From positions 186,001 through 250,000 of the forward strand of contig MU839118.1 in the NCBI GenBank assembly GCA_030685235.1: a stretch of DNA of 64,000 nucleotides, in the 5' to 3' direction. The notes under the pieces were generated by a model. It made no database searches. It was not told where the DNA came from and was given only the letters and a program-made list of their open reading frames with translations. Positions 11,901 to 22,550 of this stretch are shown here, in pieces. The position numbers and the translations under genes are program-made. Origin of the DNA: Copromyces sp. CBS 386.78. Its lineage: Eukaryota; Ascomycota; Sordariomycetes; Sordariales; Sordariaceae. Positions within the stretch are counted from its first letter, which is position 1. Each line of letters begins with the position of its first letter.

Positions 11901-13896
11901 TAAACTATTATTATTAAGCCTTCTAGATAGAGATTACGAATAAAATTAAAATACCTCTTAGGAGAAGGACGGTTAGCTATAAGAAAGAGTTGATCCGTAC
12001 TATATTTTAGATAAGATATTTATTAAATATATTACGAGTATATATCTATTACTTTTATTAACCCCGCTAGCAATACTTAGCGTAAATTATATAATAGACC
12101 GAATAGTCTATGAATATTCGTATTAGTAAAAATTTTGGGAAGCTATATTTAATACTAGGAAATTATCTTAATTAATTTTTAAAACGATAGGGAAGATTAT
12201 TACTAAGGCGGAGGTATATCGGCTAATTATTAAATTAAGCCGACTTAATAGAGTTTATCGACGAGATCTACCCCCCATACTTAAGTATTACGGCGATTTA
12301 AATAACTATTTATTAGGCTAACTCTTTAAAGAAGTAGAAAAGACTTATTTATAGAATTATAAAAATATAAAAATATAGATCGAGGTTAGTAGAAATATAT
12401 TACAATTATAAAGCAAATAAATTTTCAATTATATATAAGTATACGTCTATAAGTTTAATAAGAATAGGACGTTATATAAGTATAAAGTATAGTTCGTTGT
12501 AAAAGGTAATTAATAAAATAAGAATAGTATAAATACGTACGCCTTTACCCTAATAGGGAAGTCGTTTAAATTTATTATCGCTCTCGCTGTAAGATTTAAT
12601 TTCGAATTAATTTAGTATAATATAATTAATACCTTTATTAATATATATTTCCATAAAGAAATCTATATATATATATTTCCTAGGTATTAAATCCCTAGTA
12701 AAGTTCTTAAATTAATTAAAATATTATATAGTCTACGACGAATACTTTTATTATAGTAAAGGGAGTTTAGCGGTACGTTTAAATCTATAAGCTTCGAAAT
12801 AATCCTTAAAAATCCGTATATTATAAAGAAGAATAATATCTTTATATTCTATTATATTAATAATATTATATTTACGTTTAATAAAAGTAAAATAGAGGAA
12901 GTTAATAGATATATTATAGAATTATAGTTAAAATATCACTTTATAGGAAGAGACGAACTCTAATAGTTTTTAAGTATTAAAATTATCCGTAATCGAAATT
13001 AGAAAAAGATTTAACTGTTATAGGAAGCCTATATCGAGAAGATTTCTAAGCTGCTTAAATCTAATTTTTAACCTACTCTAATACTTATAAGGCATATAGA
13101 ATTGGCTTTATACGAGGGTACTGCTAATTATATAGAGATCTACTCCTACTAAATTAATGTAGGTTTACTATTGTATGTAACGGTTAATATTCGATTAGAT
13201 ATTGCGTTCCTAATAAGTAGATTGGTACAATATAATTATAATTCTAGTCTTGCTTATTTAGTAGCTAACGAAAAGGTAATATAATACCTTCGAACTACTA
13301 AAATTTAGGCACTATATTTCGGCGGTAGCGACCGATTGGAAATAGTTTTAAATACCTCGTTTATAAATAATTTAAACAATTGAAAAAATTTATAGGGTTT
13401 TATAATTAAGCTCTATAGTAATTTAATCTACTAGGGTGCAACTAAATAGACCGTTATTACAACTTCGATAATAGAGGTAGAACTATACGCAATTGAAAGG
13501 GTAGTTAAGGAAACCCTATTTATAACGCGGTTAATATCCGTTCTAAGAGTAAAACTATTAGAAGATCTTATCCCTACTCTACAATATAATAATAAATAGA
13601 CTATTAGGGCGCTTATAGAGGATACCCTTACCTTTAATATTAAAATAAGATATATAGATATTTATAGATACTAGTTGAGGGAGGAGATCCTTACTAAGAA
13701 AACGCTTAAGATCGAATATTTAGATACGAAATTGATGCTAGTAAATAAATTAATAAAAGCACTAGATATTCTGAAGTATAGGAGATTTAGAGAGTTTTTG
13801 GGTATAGTAGAGAGACTACCCCGGAAGAAGGATAATCCGGGATTAGAGGAGATCGATTTAGATAATTTGGATAAGAAATTAGGTTTGAATATATAA
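8965..13896 (+). pseudogene. Gag-pol polyprotein of the copia element, destroyed by RIP
   Basis: The ATG at 8965 and the stop ending at 13896 are exactly in frame (1,644 codons), and coding similarity can be traced in this one frame throughout, so no net frameshift is needed. A gag-type CCHC zinc knuckle is recognisable at 10087-10128: one cysteine survives and the other three ligands are now tyrosine, matching G-to-A or C-to-T changes. The reverse transcriptase begins near 12481. Its catalytic YxDD box reads YINN at 12853-12864, with both aspartates changed to asparagine. The RNase H region lies near 13396-13520. The last 73 codons (13675-13896) are free of stops and less mutated. It cannot make an active enzyme. 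The identification as Ty1/copia rests on domain order and on RT and RNase H similarity. Confidence 0.88.
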
Positions 13897-13950
13897 GAAA
13901 TTTGTAAATAGTTTTACTTTTAACCTTAAATAAGTAAAAGAAGTCTATAA

Positions 13951-13961
13951 GTGAGGGGGTA
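13951..13961 (+). other. Polypurine tract before the 3' LTR
   Basis: A short G-rich purine stretch (GTGAGGGGG) abuts the 3' LTR. This is where plus-strand priming occurs in LTR elements. It is called from position and composition. Confidence 0.6.
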
Positions 13962-14136
13962 TATTAGATTATAGGGTGGAGATCTCGACTAGATGAGGCG
14001 AGTCCCAATCACCTGATTAAGGTCTTGGTATTTCCGGGATACCCGAGCACCCCCCAGACCTTTTGGAGCGGATCAGATCACATAGCCAGTTTCTAGACAG
14101 TTCAATCAACCAGATCACACACCAGTAAATCTGATA
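13962..14136 (+). repeat. 3' LTR of the copia element
   Basis: The same 175-bp length as the 5' LTR. The terminal dinucleotides have become TA...TA instead of TG...CA. At 9 of the 12 differing positions this copy carries the A or T state, so it is slightly more RIP-affected than the 5' copy. Confidence 0.93.
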
Positions 14137-14141
14137 GATAG

Positions 14142-15440
14142 CTCTTGGTCTAGTGCGCCGCGGTGGACTGGGCGATTTACCCACTAACAAGGGAACGGGA
14201 CACACCGACACTAGGGCTCGCTAAAGTGGAAATTTGGAAGTGGAATGGTTCTCCCGTGTTTTTCCAGAAGGTTTCTGGAGGGAGGAGTCCACCGTAAATC
14301 CGATGGGCAATTAGCCAGTTCCCCCCCGGAACCCTGCCGGGGAGCAGCCTCTGCAGCGGCACGTGGGGTAATATTGGAGAATATTACGGCGTGTTTACCA
14401 CTAAAGGATAGAAGGCCTCTGTTGTGGGATCGTCGACGGTTCTGCGGGCGAGAGTCCTGTTTGACTCGATTACCCAGCGGGCAAGCTCAGAAGCCCTTTC
14501 CAATCAACGAAAAGGCCGGGAAATTGCCAATTTCACTGCCCGTTGGAGAGAGAGAGACAAAAGTACTTTGACTGAGAGTTTCCGACAAGTATCCCCACCC
14601 ACGTCCAGTGGTATCCCAGTATCATGTATCTTTTTTTACTCCCGTTTAGGTACACAGACAGTCAACGGAAAAGAAAGAGAAGGAAAAAACAAAACATAAC
14701 TGCCCGCTATACACTGTTACACACAGCTATGTGCGTGGGCCCATGTCGTCTCCCATCCCCATGTTGTCCCATGTTGTCCCCATGTTGTGTGCTGTGTACG
14801 CACAACTCCCTCGGTTCCCCCCTATCATGATAAAGCTTTTTCCCGGACCGTGATGTTTTTCTTTTTTTTCTTGTCTCTTTATTGCTTCATGTCACCCACG
14901 TTCAGCCACGCCTTTTAAAACAGTTTCCGTCACCACACCCAGTTCAAGTACCTTGCCGTTGTCTGTTTCCAGAAAAAGTACAGTTACCAACTCGTCAGAC
15001 AGAGAGAGATAGCGAGTGACACCACAGCAACCAAGCCAGGCCACCGCGGAAACCACCACCACTAGCCCTGGGATCATGAACCGCAGCCAGACCAACACCG
15101 AACAAAAGTAACCCGCGGCCGCCTTGTTTGTTTGCCTCGTTCTCCCTTCATCTATCCATGTCATTGCCCGGGGAATACTATGTGCTATAAGTACCCGCAG
15201 TGCCGGCCAGTCTCACCTTTACCAATATCGATATCAAGAAGAACTTGATCACCACCACCAACGACACTTTTGACTGGCACTACTGCAAGCACCTGCATAT
15301 CGCCCACTTATACAACACACCCGCCAATTATCATCACCATCTCAGTCTGCACACAGTACCAGCCATATACGGCCAAACTCATATTCATATTCATTAATTC
15401 ATATTCCTAATCGCCGCATTCTCATATTTCGAGAGCAACC
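14142..15440. other. Upstream region of the MPGS-like gene
   Basis: No gene is recognised. A TATAAG box lies at 15186-15191. Between about 15220 and 15440 no ATG is seen, consistent with a 5' leader rich in CA and CT. Short open frames at 14245-14830 are not convincing. Confidence 0.5.
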
Positions 15441-16994
15441 ATGCGTCTCACAGAACCACGGAAAGGCCTGCAGATGGGCGGCCTCAGCATCATGCACCTG
15501 ATCGAGGTGTTGGAGCTAGACGCCGGTTCTGGGATACCACTAGAGACGGTCGGGTCGGCTTACACACCCCAAGGCTCTGAGCAAGGAGACGAGTCGTCGC
15601 TGGACGACTCAGATTACGATGACCTGTTTTCGGACGAGGACGACGAGATGAGGGACCTGAGCGACACGGATCCGGAGGACGACGAGAGCGTGCTGGACGG
15701 CGTCCCGCCAGAGGTGACCATTCCCCAGGCGCAACTGGAGAGCATTCTGGGCCAGATGGCGGTCATCGTGCCGTGCAAGGGCGAGGACCCCAACACGATC
15801 GAGGGCGTTCTCTCGGGCATTCCCCGGGGGTGTCTGATCGTGCTGGTGTCCAACAGCGAGCCAAGGGCGTACAAAAAGGAGGTGATGATGCTCCGCAAGT
15901 TCTGCCGCGCAGCCAGGCCCGCCTTGGCGGTCCACCAGAGCGATGCCGCGGCGGCAGCGGCCTTCAACATGTATGGCCTGGACGACCTGGTCACGCACGT
16001 GGGCGGCAGCCACAAGCGGATCCGAAATGGAAAGGGGGAGGGCATGATGCTTGGCATTGCGCTGGTTGCTGCTCTTTGCCCGCAGCGCCGCTATGTCGCC
16101 TTTGTCGACGCCGACATCACCGTCCCCGGCGCGGTCAACGAGTACTGCCGGGCCTTTGCCGCCGGATTTGCCCTCAACCCCAACCCGGGCACCGAGACCA
16201 TGGTGCGCCTCCGGTGGGCGTCCAAGCCCAAGGTCAAAAACGGGGAAATCGACTACACGTGCGAGGGGAGGAGTTCGCAGGTGGTCAACCGCTGGCTCAA
16301 CAAGCTGCTGTCAGCCATGGCCGACGCCGACCCGACTGGAAGCTGGGCCGCCGCCCGTGACAGCGAGATCATTGTAACGGGCAACGCCGGCGAGCACGCC
16401 ATGACAATGGACCTGGCTCTGAACTTGAGGCTCGCCAACGGCTACGCCATCGAACCGTTCCATTTTGTGGAGCTGCTCGACCAATTGGCTCCGCAGGCGC
16501 AGAATGCTCATGCCGACCGAGGAGGACTCGGCTACAACACGGGCCGGGTCCCAAACCTGCAGCCCGTCACCATCATGCAGATTCGGACCAGGAACCCGCA
16601 TTTCCACCGGGTAACGGACGACTCGCATGTCCGCTCCATGTGGGCCAGCGGGTTAGGGTCCATTTACCACCATCTGCCCGCTCCTTTGAGCATGCAAACG
16701 ACACCCTCATCATTTCCAAAGAACTTTGCTCGTGGCGAGAAGCTTCGTGGAGACATTTTGGATTTCCTGGCCGACGAGCAGGAAGAGAGCGACAACACCA
16801 AAGGAGAGCTGGTCCATGAGCCACCACGACCGCGCATCTATCCGCCAGTGAGCCAGTTGGACCTCAACGGGTTCAGAGAGATGGTGCGGAGCGAGCACAA
16901 GACACTTTACTGTCTGAATCTCCCGCATTTCAAGCTCCCAAGGCCAAACACCATTGCCCCTGTGTACCAGTACCGAGTCACGCCACCATTGTGA
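15441..16994 (+). CDS. Mannosyl-3-phosphoglycerate synthase-like glycosyltransferase (517 aa)
   Basis: The family (GT55) transfers mannose from GDP-mannose to 3-phosphoglycerate, the first step to the osmolyte mannosylglycerate in archaea and thermophilic bacteria. The intronless 517-residue protein has an acidic Asp/Glu-rich stretch at about residues 48-90. The catalytic domain follows: a nucleotide-binding start (MAVIVPCKGEDPNTIEG, about 106-122), a DxD metal site (VDADIT, Asp223 and Asp225) and a GNAGEHAM motif at 314-321. It is longer than the roughly 390-aa archaeal enzymes because of the acidic N-terminal extension and a C-terminal tail after about 455. No signal peptide is seen, so it is probably cytosolic. 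A TATA-like box lies 250 bp upstream and the ATG context (CAACCATG) is good. No mannosyl-3-phosphoglycerate phosphatase lies nearby. The family call is fairly firm; the substrate in fungi is inferred. Confidence 0.85.
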   Translation: MRLTEPRKGLQMGGLSIMHLIEVLELDAGSGIPLETVGSAYTPQGSEQGDESSLDDSDYDDLFSDEDDEMRDLSDTDPEDDESVLDGVPPEVTIPQAQLESILGQMAVIVPCKGEDPNTIEGVLSGIPRGCLIVLVSNSEPRAYKKEVMMLRKFCRAARPALAVHQSDAAAAAAFNMYGLDDLVTHVGGSHKRIRNGKGEGMMLGIALVAALCPQRRYVAFVDADITVPGAVNEYCRAFAAGFALNPNPGTETMVRLRWASKPKVKNGEIDYTCEGRSSQVVNRWLNKLLSAMADADPTGSWAAARDSEIIVTGNAGEHAMTMDLALNLRLANGYAIEPFHFVELLDQLAPQAQNAHADRGGLGYNTGRVPNLQPVTIMQIRTRNPHFHRVTDDSHVRSMWASGLGSIYHHLPAPLSMQTTPSSFPKNFARGEKLRGDILDFLADEQEESDNTKGELVHEPPRPRIYPPVSQLDLNGFREMVRSEHKTLYCLNLPHFKLPRPNTIAPVYQYRVTPPL

Positions 16995-17499
16995 TGGAAT
17001 GATTCTGTCACACAATTTTTCCCCTTCCACACCATGTCATTTTTCACCAAAAAGTCCTTTTCCTTTCTCTACACGTCTTGTTTGCCGCAAAAGAAAAAGG
17101 ATACCCCTGGGATTAGAAAGGTTATTATTTCTCGGATTCTCTGTCTGTCTCTGTTGTTTTTCTGTCCTTTTCCATCATCATCCGTCTCCAAAAGCACCCA
17201 CCACCACCGCCATCGTCTCACCCGCTAAACCGACCGACCTACTACGCTCTCACGCACACATGCGAACTACGCGAACTACGCATGCACGCAAGCAAGCACA
17301 AAAAGAGGAGGAACGCGCAATGCGATATTATTATCTGTCTATCTATCATCCTACATGGGACAAATGAACCAGCAATGAATGAATGTCCAAAATCGGCTTG
17401 GAAAAAACACCACGAGCTTCTTCTTACCTACTCTACTTCTTCTTTCAAACAAAGTCTTTTGTTTTCCAGTTCGGGATCGCGCTTTTTCATCATCATTAC

Positions 17500-17551
17500 C
17501 TTCTTCTTCTTCTTCTTCTTCTTCTTCTTCTTGTAAAGTATAGTACAGCAT

Positions 17552-17585
<34 letters not shown>

Positions 17586-17588
17586 AAA
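17500..17588. repeat. CTT and CAG/CAA microsatellites
   Basis: A CTT trinucleotide run (17500-17533) is followed after about 15 bp by CAG then CAA repeats (to about 17588). Both lie 3' of the MPGS-like gene. A poly-A run of 16 follows at 17638-17653. Confidence 0.85.
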
Positions 17589-18087
17589 CCCCTTTTAGTG
17601 GTAAAATCTAATTCTTTACTCAAGCTTGCATACATTCAAAAAAAAAAAAAAAATTAACTCCGGCTGTGAGATGACATGGATACCTTTGTCTGGAGGACAA
17701 CAACAACAACGATGAGGTTGACAAGCACGACGATCCAAAGCTCTTGAACATGCAAAGTTTTCGCCTCATGACAGCCAACAACCAACCAACCATGATCAAA
17801 ACCAAAACCCATCCTCGTGATCTCCGCGAATCTCGCTCTAACCCAAGTCTAGCATGCCATTTGACGTCAACAACAAGAGGCCCATCCATCTCACACACCA
17901 CTAACTAAACTAAACCCCGTCAAACAAAACATGCCCGGAAATCCCCGTCAGGCGTTTGCCGAGTGTCGATAGCCATGACACCTCTAACAAGGGCCCGGAC
18001 AAGGTAGGTAGGTAAAGGACCAGACAAGACAGGGGCCGTGCTAACATCGCCAGAAATGGAAGCTAGAAAACCTTTCGAGAAGCCGGC

Positions 18088-18146
18088 CGAACGAACGAAC
18101 GAACGAACGAACGAAGGAACGAACGAAGGAACGAACGAACGAACGA
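18088..18146. repeat. GAAC tetranucleotide repeat
   Basis: About fourteen GAAC/GAAG units. Related CGAAA and GAAC simple sequence recurs at 18350-18415 and 18830-18880. Confidence 0.85.
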
Positions 18147-18521
18147 GTTTGTCTCGGCTGCTAGTGCTGTCCGGGAGGAAGGGAGGGAGTCCTGCCCCGA
18201 ACCGAACCGAACCGCACGGGTCCCCTGTTGTTTTGTTTTGTTTGTCAAATTTCCCGTTTCGGGAAATGTGCAAAAGTGGAGTAGTAGTGCTCGGAGAACT
18301 TCCACTTCGAACATGGACATGGAAAAACGAAACTTGACCGAACATGGGAAACGAGGCGAAACGAAACGAGACATGACATGACATGGATGGAAAACGAAAC
18401 GAAACGAAACGGCGGGACATGGGGGAAACCGAAACGAGCAAAGACGAAGTGAAGACATGATGATGATGTTCTAGAAGCAGCACATGCAGTGCAAACGATA
18501 AGCGATGGTAAGAGAAATGAA

Positions 18522-18548
18522 TTTTTTTTTTTTTTTTTTTTTTTTTTT
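18522..18548. repeat. Poly-T tract (27 T)
   Basis: Uninterrupted T homopolymer in the spacer. Confidence 0.9.
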
Positions 18549-20959
18549 GCCTTCTCTTGTTTCGTCAATCTTTGACATGTCTGTCTCCCGAGGGATTTCC
18601 AACGTTCTCAATCGAAGCTGTCAAGTCGGACAACATCCTCGGGTTCAGAGTACATAGGTACATTCAACATATCAAACAGGAACGGGATTCTCGAAATGAC
18701 GGGCATTAACATAACAGCAGATGTTTCTTGTCCCATGTTTCCAGCCCTGCCCGTTACCGTTACACCCCCTTGGGCCTTGCACTTGCATAGCGGAATTGCC
18801 GAACCGAAGGAAGCACACATGGAGCGAACGAAACGAAACGAACGGATGGACATTAGAACGAACGAACGGACGAAACGGACCAACAAAAAATGGATGCCGA
18901 TATCTGACGATATGTCAAGCTAGGTATCAATCAGCCTGTCAAAGTCTCGAGACCAGCACGACGAGTAGAACAACGAGTAAAGGAACCCCTGCTGTTTCGT
19001 TTGCTCCGGGACATGAAGCGCTATCTATCCTCTTACAATGAAAATAATCTTGCAGTGGGTTATCGTCTACTTGGAAAACGACCAAAAAAACACAAAACCG
19101 CATCACCTACTCTAATGGATCGAGTTATAAACGAGCGGATCCGAGTATTCATGTTTTCCGTGGAGTGAACCACCACAAACGGCTCGTTGACAGACGAAAG
19201 AAAGGAAAGAGAAATGGAAATCAGCAGGTACAATGACTAGGACGTTACGCTAAACTTTTGGTAGTAGGAAGCCAGGGAAGCCAAGCCGGGCAAACCAAAC
19301 ATGGCAATTGTCAGAAGATGTTTATTTCGGCAGCAGCTGCAAGGGACCGCGATCTGAAGAAGCGAGATGCTATCAACCGAGCCTCCCATCTGATAGTCTA
19401 TGTACAAGAAATACAAGCACGGCAGTCAGTCAGACAGCATTGTTCTTGGCATTGAAAGTCCCCACCTTGAAGGATAGGCAATGCCCTGTTCCGAGCATCA
19501 CGCAGAAGGGCGTTAGAAGCCGCCACGCCTTTGCACGAAAGACATGATGAAACCGAACGTACCGTCGTCATCGTCTCTGTCAGCTCTGTCCGTCGTCAGC
19601 TCCGTCAGCTCCGTCAGCTGTCACGCCTGTCAGCCCAGCACTGCATCGTCAACCGAATCGGGGCATAACCACTCACGAACGAATATCGGGAGATAAGCAC
19701 AGAATTCAGGTACCATTGTTACGTCCATAGGTAAGGTAGTAGCCAGCAGCCGCTGGAAGGCGGAAGTCCAGGATTGATTGACCGACTGACTGACTCACTC
19801 ACATATCTAAAAGTAATCGATTGCGGTATAAACTGGGCCATATAGGCACGTCTGAACAAATGCGGAATGTGATGGTGATGGGAGAGTCTGGAATCTAGGT
19901 AGCTGAAAAGGAAGGAACCGGAGCTCTCATATTTTCATTGTTAAGGTAGCTCGAGGGCTGTGGCTTGAGTGTACCACTGAAGAGCCACCATGCTTAGGTG
20001 CTTACCTCAGGCAGGCAACTTTTAAATTGACGCACCGATTTGGATTCCAATACGGTAGTTGTCCCCAGGCAGCCATCGTGTAAGTGATAAGAACCTGCTC
20101 GTTGATAGGGTAGGTAAGGAACCACCGAACTCTCGTCTCGCCCCACCACCTTCTCCCACCCTCCTCCCACCAAAGCTGTCACCCTTCATCGTCCCTTCTC
20201 GTCCCTCCACTCCAATCCCTCCGTACCTGCCTGAGTGCCTGAACTGAACTGGATCGCAAGAAAGGAGCGCCCGGTAAGGTACCTAGGTACCACCAAGAAT
20301 CCCGTACTTAGGTCCCCAACCGTTGCCCAGCCCGTTAACCCTTCACCCAATACGTCCCTACAGCGAGCGGTTCAACAGCTTGTAGTAAGCCCTAACAAGG
20401 CGTTCTTGGCACCAAAGTACCTTACGTACTCGGTCGGCTCTTTACTTCCTCCGTCCCTCTCCAATCTCTCGACCTTGTGGCGCTTTCTTCGGTTCCTCTC
20501 CTTTGGTTGGTCGGTTCAGCGCCACTTGAACGCCCGGTGGAGAACTATCGGGAGAACTCCAGGACCGGGCTGTTTAGACCTTTGCGTGCAGCGCGCGGCC
20601 TTGGTTAACAGCCACAAAGCTGCTGGGCATTGAATGGAATGGGGGAGAGCATTTGGTGGTGGCTTGGTGGCTTTTTTGATGGAGAGGGTGGTGATGGTTT
20701 GTGTTGCTCCGTTCCGTGGTGGATGTTATGTTGTGGTTGAAGTCAGTCTGATAACTGGCTTCTTGAGGACTTTGATATAAACCAAGAGCGGCCAAAAAGT
20801 AATGTTGAAGACAATTCCATTCTTCATCCAGCTTCATTCCGTCCGTCCGTCCATCATTGCTTCTCTCTCTCTCAATAGTTGAACAATCTCGAGACTCCGG
20901 CTCAACTCAATTCAAGTCAAATCCAACAAGATCTCCAAACTCGAGTTCCCACCATCACA

Positions 20960-21847
20960 ATGTCAGCCACCACCTTCTCCCAACCACCCAAATCAATCCT
21001 CTTCATCTCCGCCACAGGCGGCATCGCCCTCTCCACCCTCAAGCGCTGCCTCGCCGCCTCATCATCCGGACCAGGACCCAGTAGACTAACCATCACCGTC
21101 CTGGCCCGCTCTCCGACCCGCCTCCAAGCCCTTCTCTCCCCGACCGAGCTCGCCTCCCCTTCCCTCCGGATAATCCAAGGCAACGCCCACTCAACCTCTG
21201 ACATCGTGCCCGTCCTCACCCATCCATCTGACCCAACGACGCTGGTCGACATAATCATCACCAGCATCGGCGCCAAGCCCGACATGAAGAAGCTCACCGT
21301 CGACGACCCGCACGTGTGCGAGAAGGGCGCTAGGGCTTTGATGGACGCTTTAGGACAAGTGTCACAAGTCCAGTCTACCACTTCCAGCTCAGGCTCAGGT
21401 TCAGCTTCTGGAACTGGAACTGGAACTAGCACAATTGAGAGGCAGAAGAAGAAGCCATACATGATAGCCATCTCCGCCGCCGGCGCCTCCACCCTCCACA
21501 GGGAATACCCGCTTGCGCTCTACCCCGTGCACGCACTGCTGCTTAGAGCGGCCATCAAGGATAAGCGGGCCATGGAGCGCGTGCTTGTCGAGAATAATGG
21601 CAAGAATGAAAATGAAAAATGGACGATCATCAGGCCGAGCATGTTGACTGATAAACCGGAGATCGGGCTGGACAAGGTCAGGGTCGCGGTGGAGGATTTG
21701 GTAAACAACAAGCTGGAAGGGGAAAAGGTGGTGGGGTATACGATTTCGAGGGAGGATGTGGGGAAGTGGGTATTTGAGAGGCTGGTGGTTGGTGATGAGG
21801 GGGGAAGAAGGAAATACTTGGGGAGGGCGGTGGTTTTGAGTTATTAG
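20960..21847 (+). CDS. NAD(P)-binding Rossmann-fold (NmrA/atypical SDR-like) protein (295 aa)
   Basis: The N-terminus has a Rossmann beta strand and glycine-rich loop (ILFISATGGIA, residues 13-23), typical of NAD(P)H-binding NmrA-like or atypical short-chain reductases. The last glycine of the usual TGxxG pattern is replaced by alanine. A second strand ends in the SIGAKPD segment, and the C-terminal half carries WTIIRPSML, the proline-containing turn typical of this superfamily. A Ser/Gly/Thr-rich insert (around residues 140-160) separates the two halves. The start at 20960 has the context CACAATG and is the first true ATG of the frame; the frame upstream is open but has no ATG. TATAAA lies at 20776. 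No intron is needed. The substrate is unknown: it could be a reductase or a redox sensor. No signal peptide is seen. Confidence 0.75.
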   Translation: MSATTFSQPPKSILFISATGGIALSTLKRCLAASSSGPGPSRLTITVLARSPTRLQALLSPTELASPSLRIIQGNAHSTSDIVPVLTHPSDPTTLVDIIITSIGAKPDMKKLTVDDPHVCEKGARALMDALGQVSQVQSTTSSSGSGSASGTGTGTSTIERQKKKPYMIAISAAGASTLHREYPLALYPVHALLLRAAIKDKRAMERVLVENNGKNENEKWTIIRPSMLTDKPEIGLDKVRVAVEDLVNNKLEGEKVVGYTISREDVGKWVFERLVVGDEGGRRKYLGRAVVLSY

Positions 21848-22499
21848 GTGGTTCTTGAGGATATACATGAAGAGGAATTGGTGGGTAGTAGGGGTGGACT
21901 TTGGAAGATGGAACTTCGGGGTGATGGTTTTCGGGTCCGGGCCGGGTAGGCCGATTGTGGCGGGGATACGTGAATCGGGCGAGGTGGTTAGATCTCTTTG
22001 TATATATACGTTAATGTTAATTTGCAACCTCTCCGGTTCACTTGTTTGCCTTACTCATCTGGCTCTTGTAATCGTAGCTTGATGCTCGGAAACCCGAGCC
22101 TGTTAACGCTGTGACCTTGAGTACCCATTTCATTACATGCTGTTCAATATGTATAAGTATCATAGGTCTGCCGGAGGCTCATGATGGAAATCGCCAAAAC
22201 CCAATTGCTGAACATCTGAAGTACCTCGACAGGATCCTGTGAAGCGGTCACCCGTGAACTACCGGTATGTAGGGATACAGTCGAAGGGTGAATAGTGGGG
22301 CTCTTCGGTATAACATGCTATTCGTCCTTGACGTCTTCGAGTCATGGAGGGTTGGACAACACCTTGGCGTCAACTTGACATCATAGAGGTGATTCTCCAA
22401 CAGACAATGTTGGGGCAAGCAACGAAGGCATGGGAAAGTCACGTTACTTTACCTTTCCGTGTTGCCAAGATTCCTGACCCGAACCAAATCAACACCACG
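21848..22499. other. Intergenic region between two plus-strand genes
   Basis: Contains the 3' untranslated part of the NAD(P)-binding gene and the promoter of the hydrolase gene. No gene or repeat was recognised. Confidence 0.5.
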
Positions 22500-22550
22500 A
22501 TGAGACCTACCGATCTTCCCACTCCAGGAACAACCTATGCTCTCCCGTAG
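22500..22550 (+). promoter_or_regulatory. Short upstream ORF overlapping the hydrolase start
   Basis: An ATG at 22500 opens a 16-codon frame that ends at 22550. It overlaps the first hydrolase ATG (22537) in another frame and stops 43 bp before the second in-frame ATG (22594). If it lies in the mRNA it would lower use of the first ATG. The transcript start is not known. Confidence 0.4.

Larger units (their letters stand above)
8638..14136 (+). mobile_element. RIP-mutated Ty1/copia LTR retrotransposon, complete
   Basis: A full-length 5,499-bp element. It has two 175-bp LTRs (8638-8812 and 13962-14136) and a 5-bp target duplication GATAG at 8633-8637 and 14137-14141. The interior is very AT-rich and a single 1,644-codon gag-pol frame can be followed through it in the order gag, integrase, reverse transcriptase, RNase H. 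That order is the copia arrangement. The coding frame is broken by a great many TAA and TAG codons, as expected when RIP turns CAA, CAG or TGG codons into stops. CpA dinucleotides are rare and TpA common. The element is dead, but nothing suggests large deletions. Gene-rich, normal-GC DNA resumes at 14142. Confidence 0.93.
16995..20959. other. Repeat-rich spacer
   Basis: No gene is supported. It holds several microsatellites, homopolymers and stretches of CGAAA/GAAC simple sequence that give Phe-Val-Ser or Arg-Thr-Asn translations. A 187-codon minus-strand frame at 17920-18483 is one such artefact. The last 200 bp form the promoter and leader of the next gene, with TATAAA at 20776-20781. Confidence 0.6.

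Noticed and set aside
15609..16057. Frames antisense to the MPGS-like gene
   Set aside because: Shadows of GC-rich third positions; the sense frame has clear family motifs.
17920..18483. 187-codon minus-strand frame
   Set aside because: Its sequence comes from CGAAA and GAAC simple repeats (Phe-Val-Arg-Ser runs).
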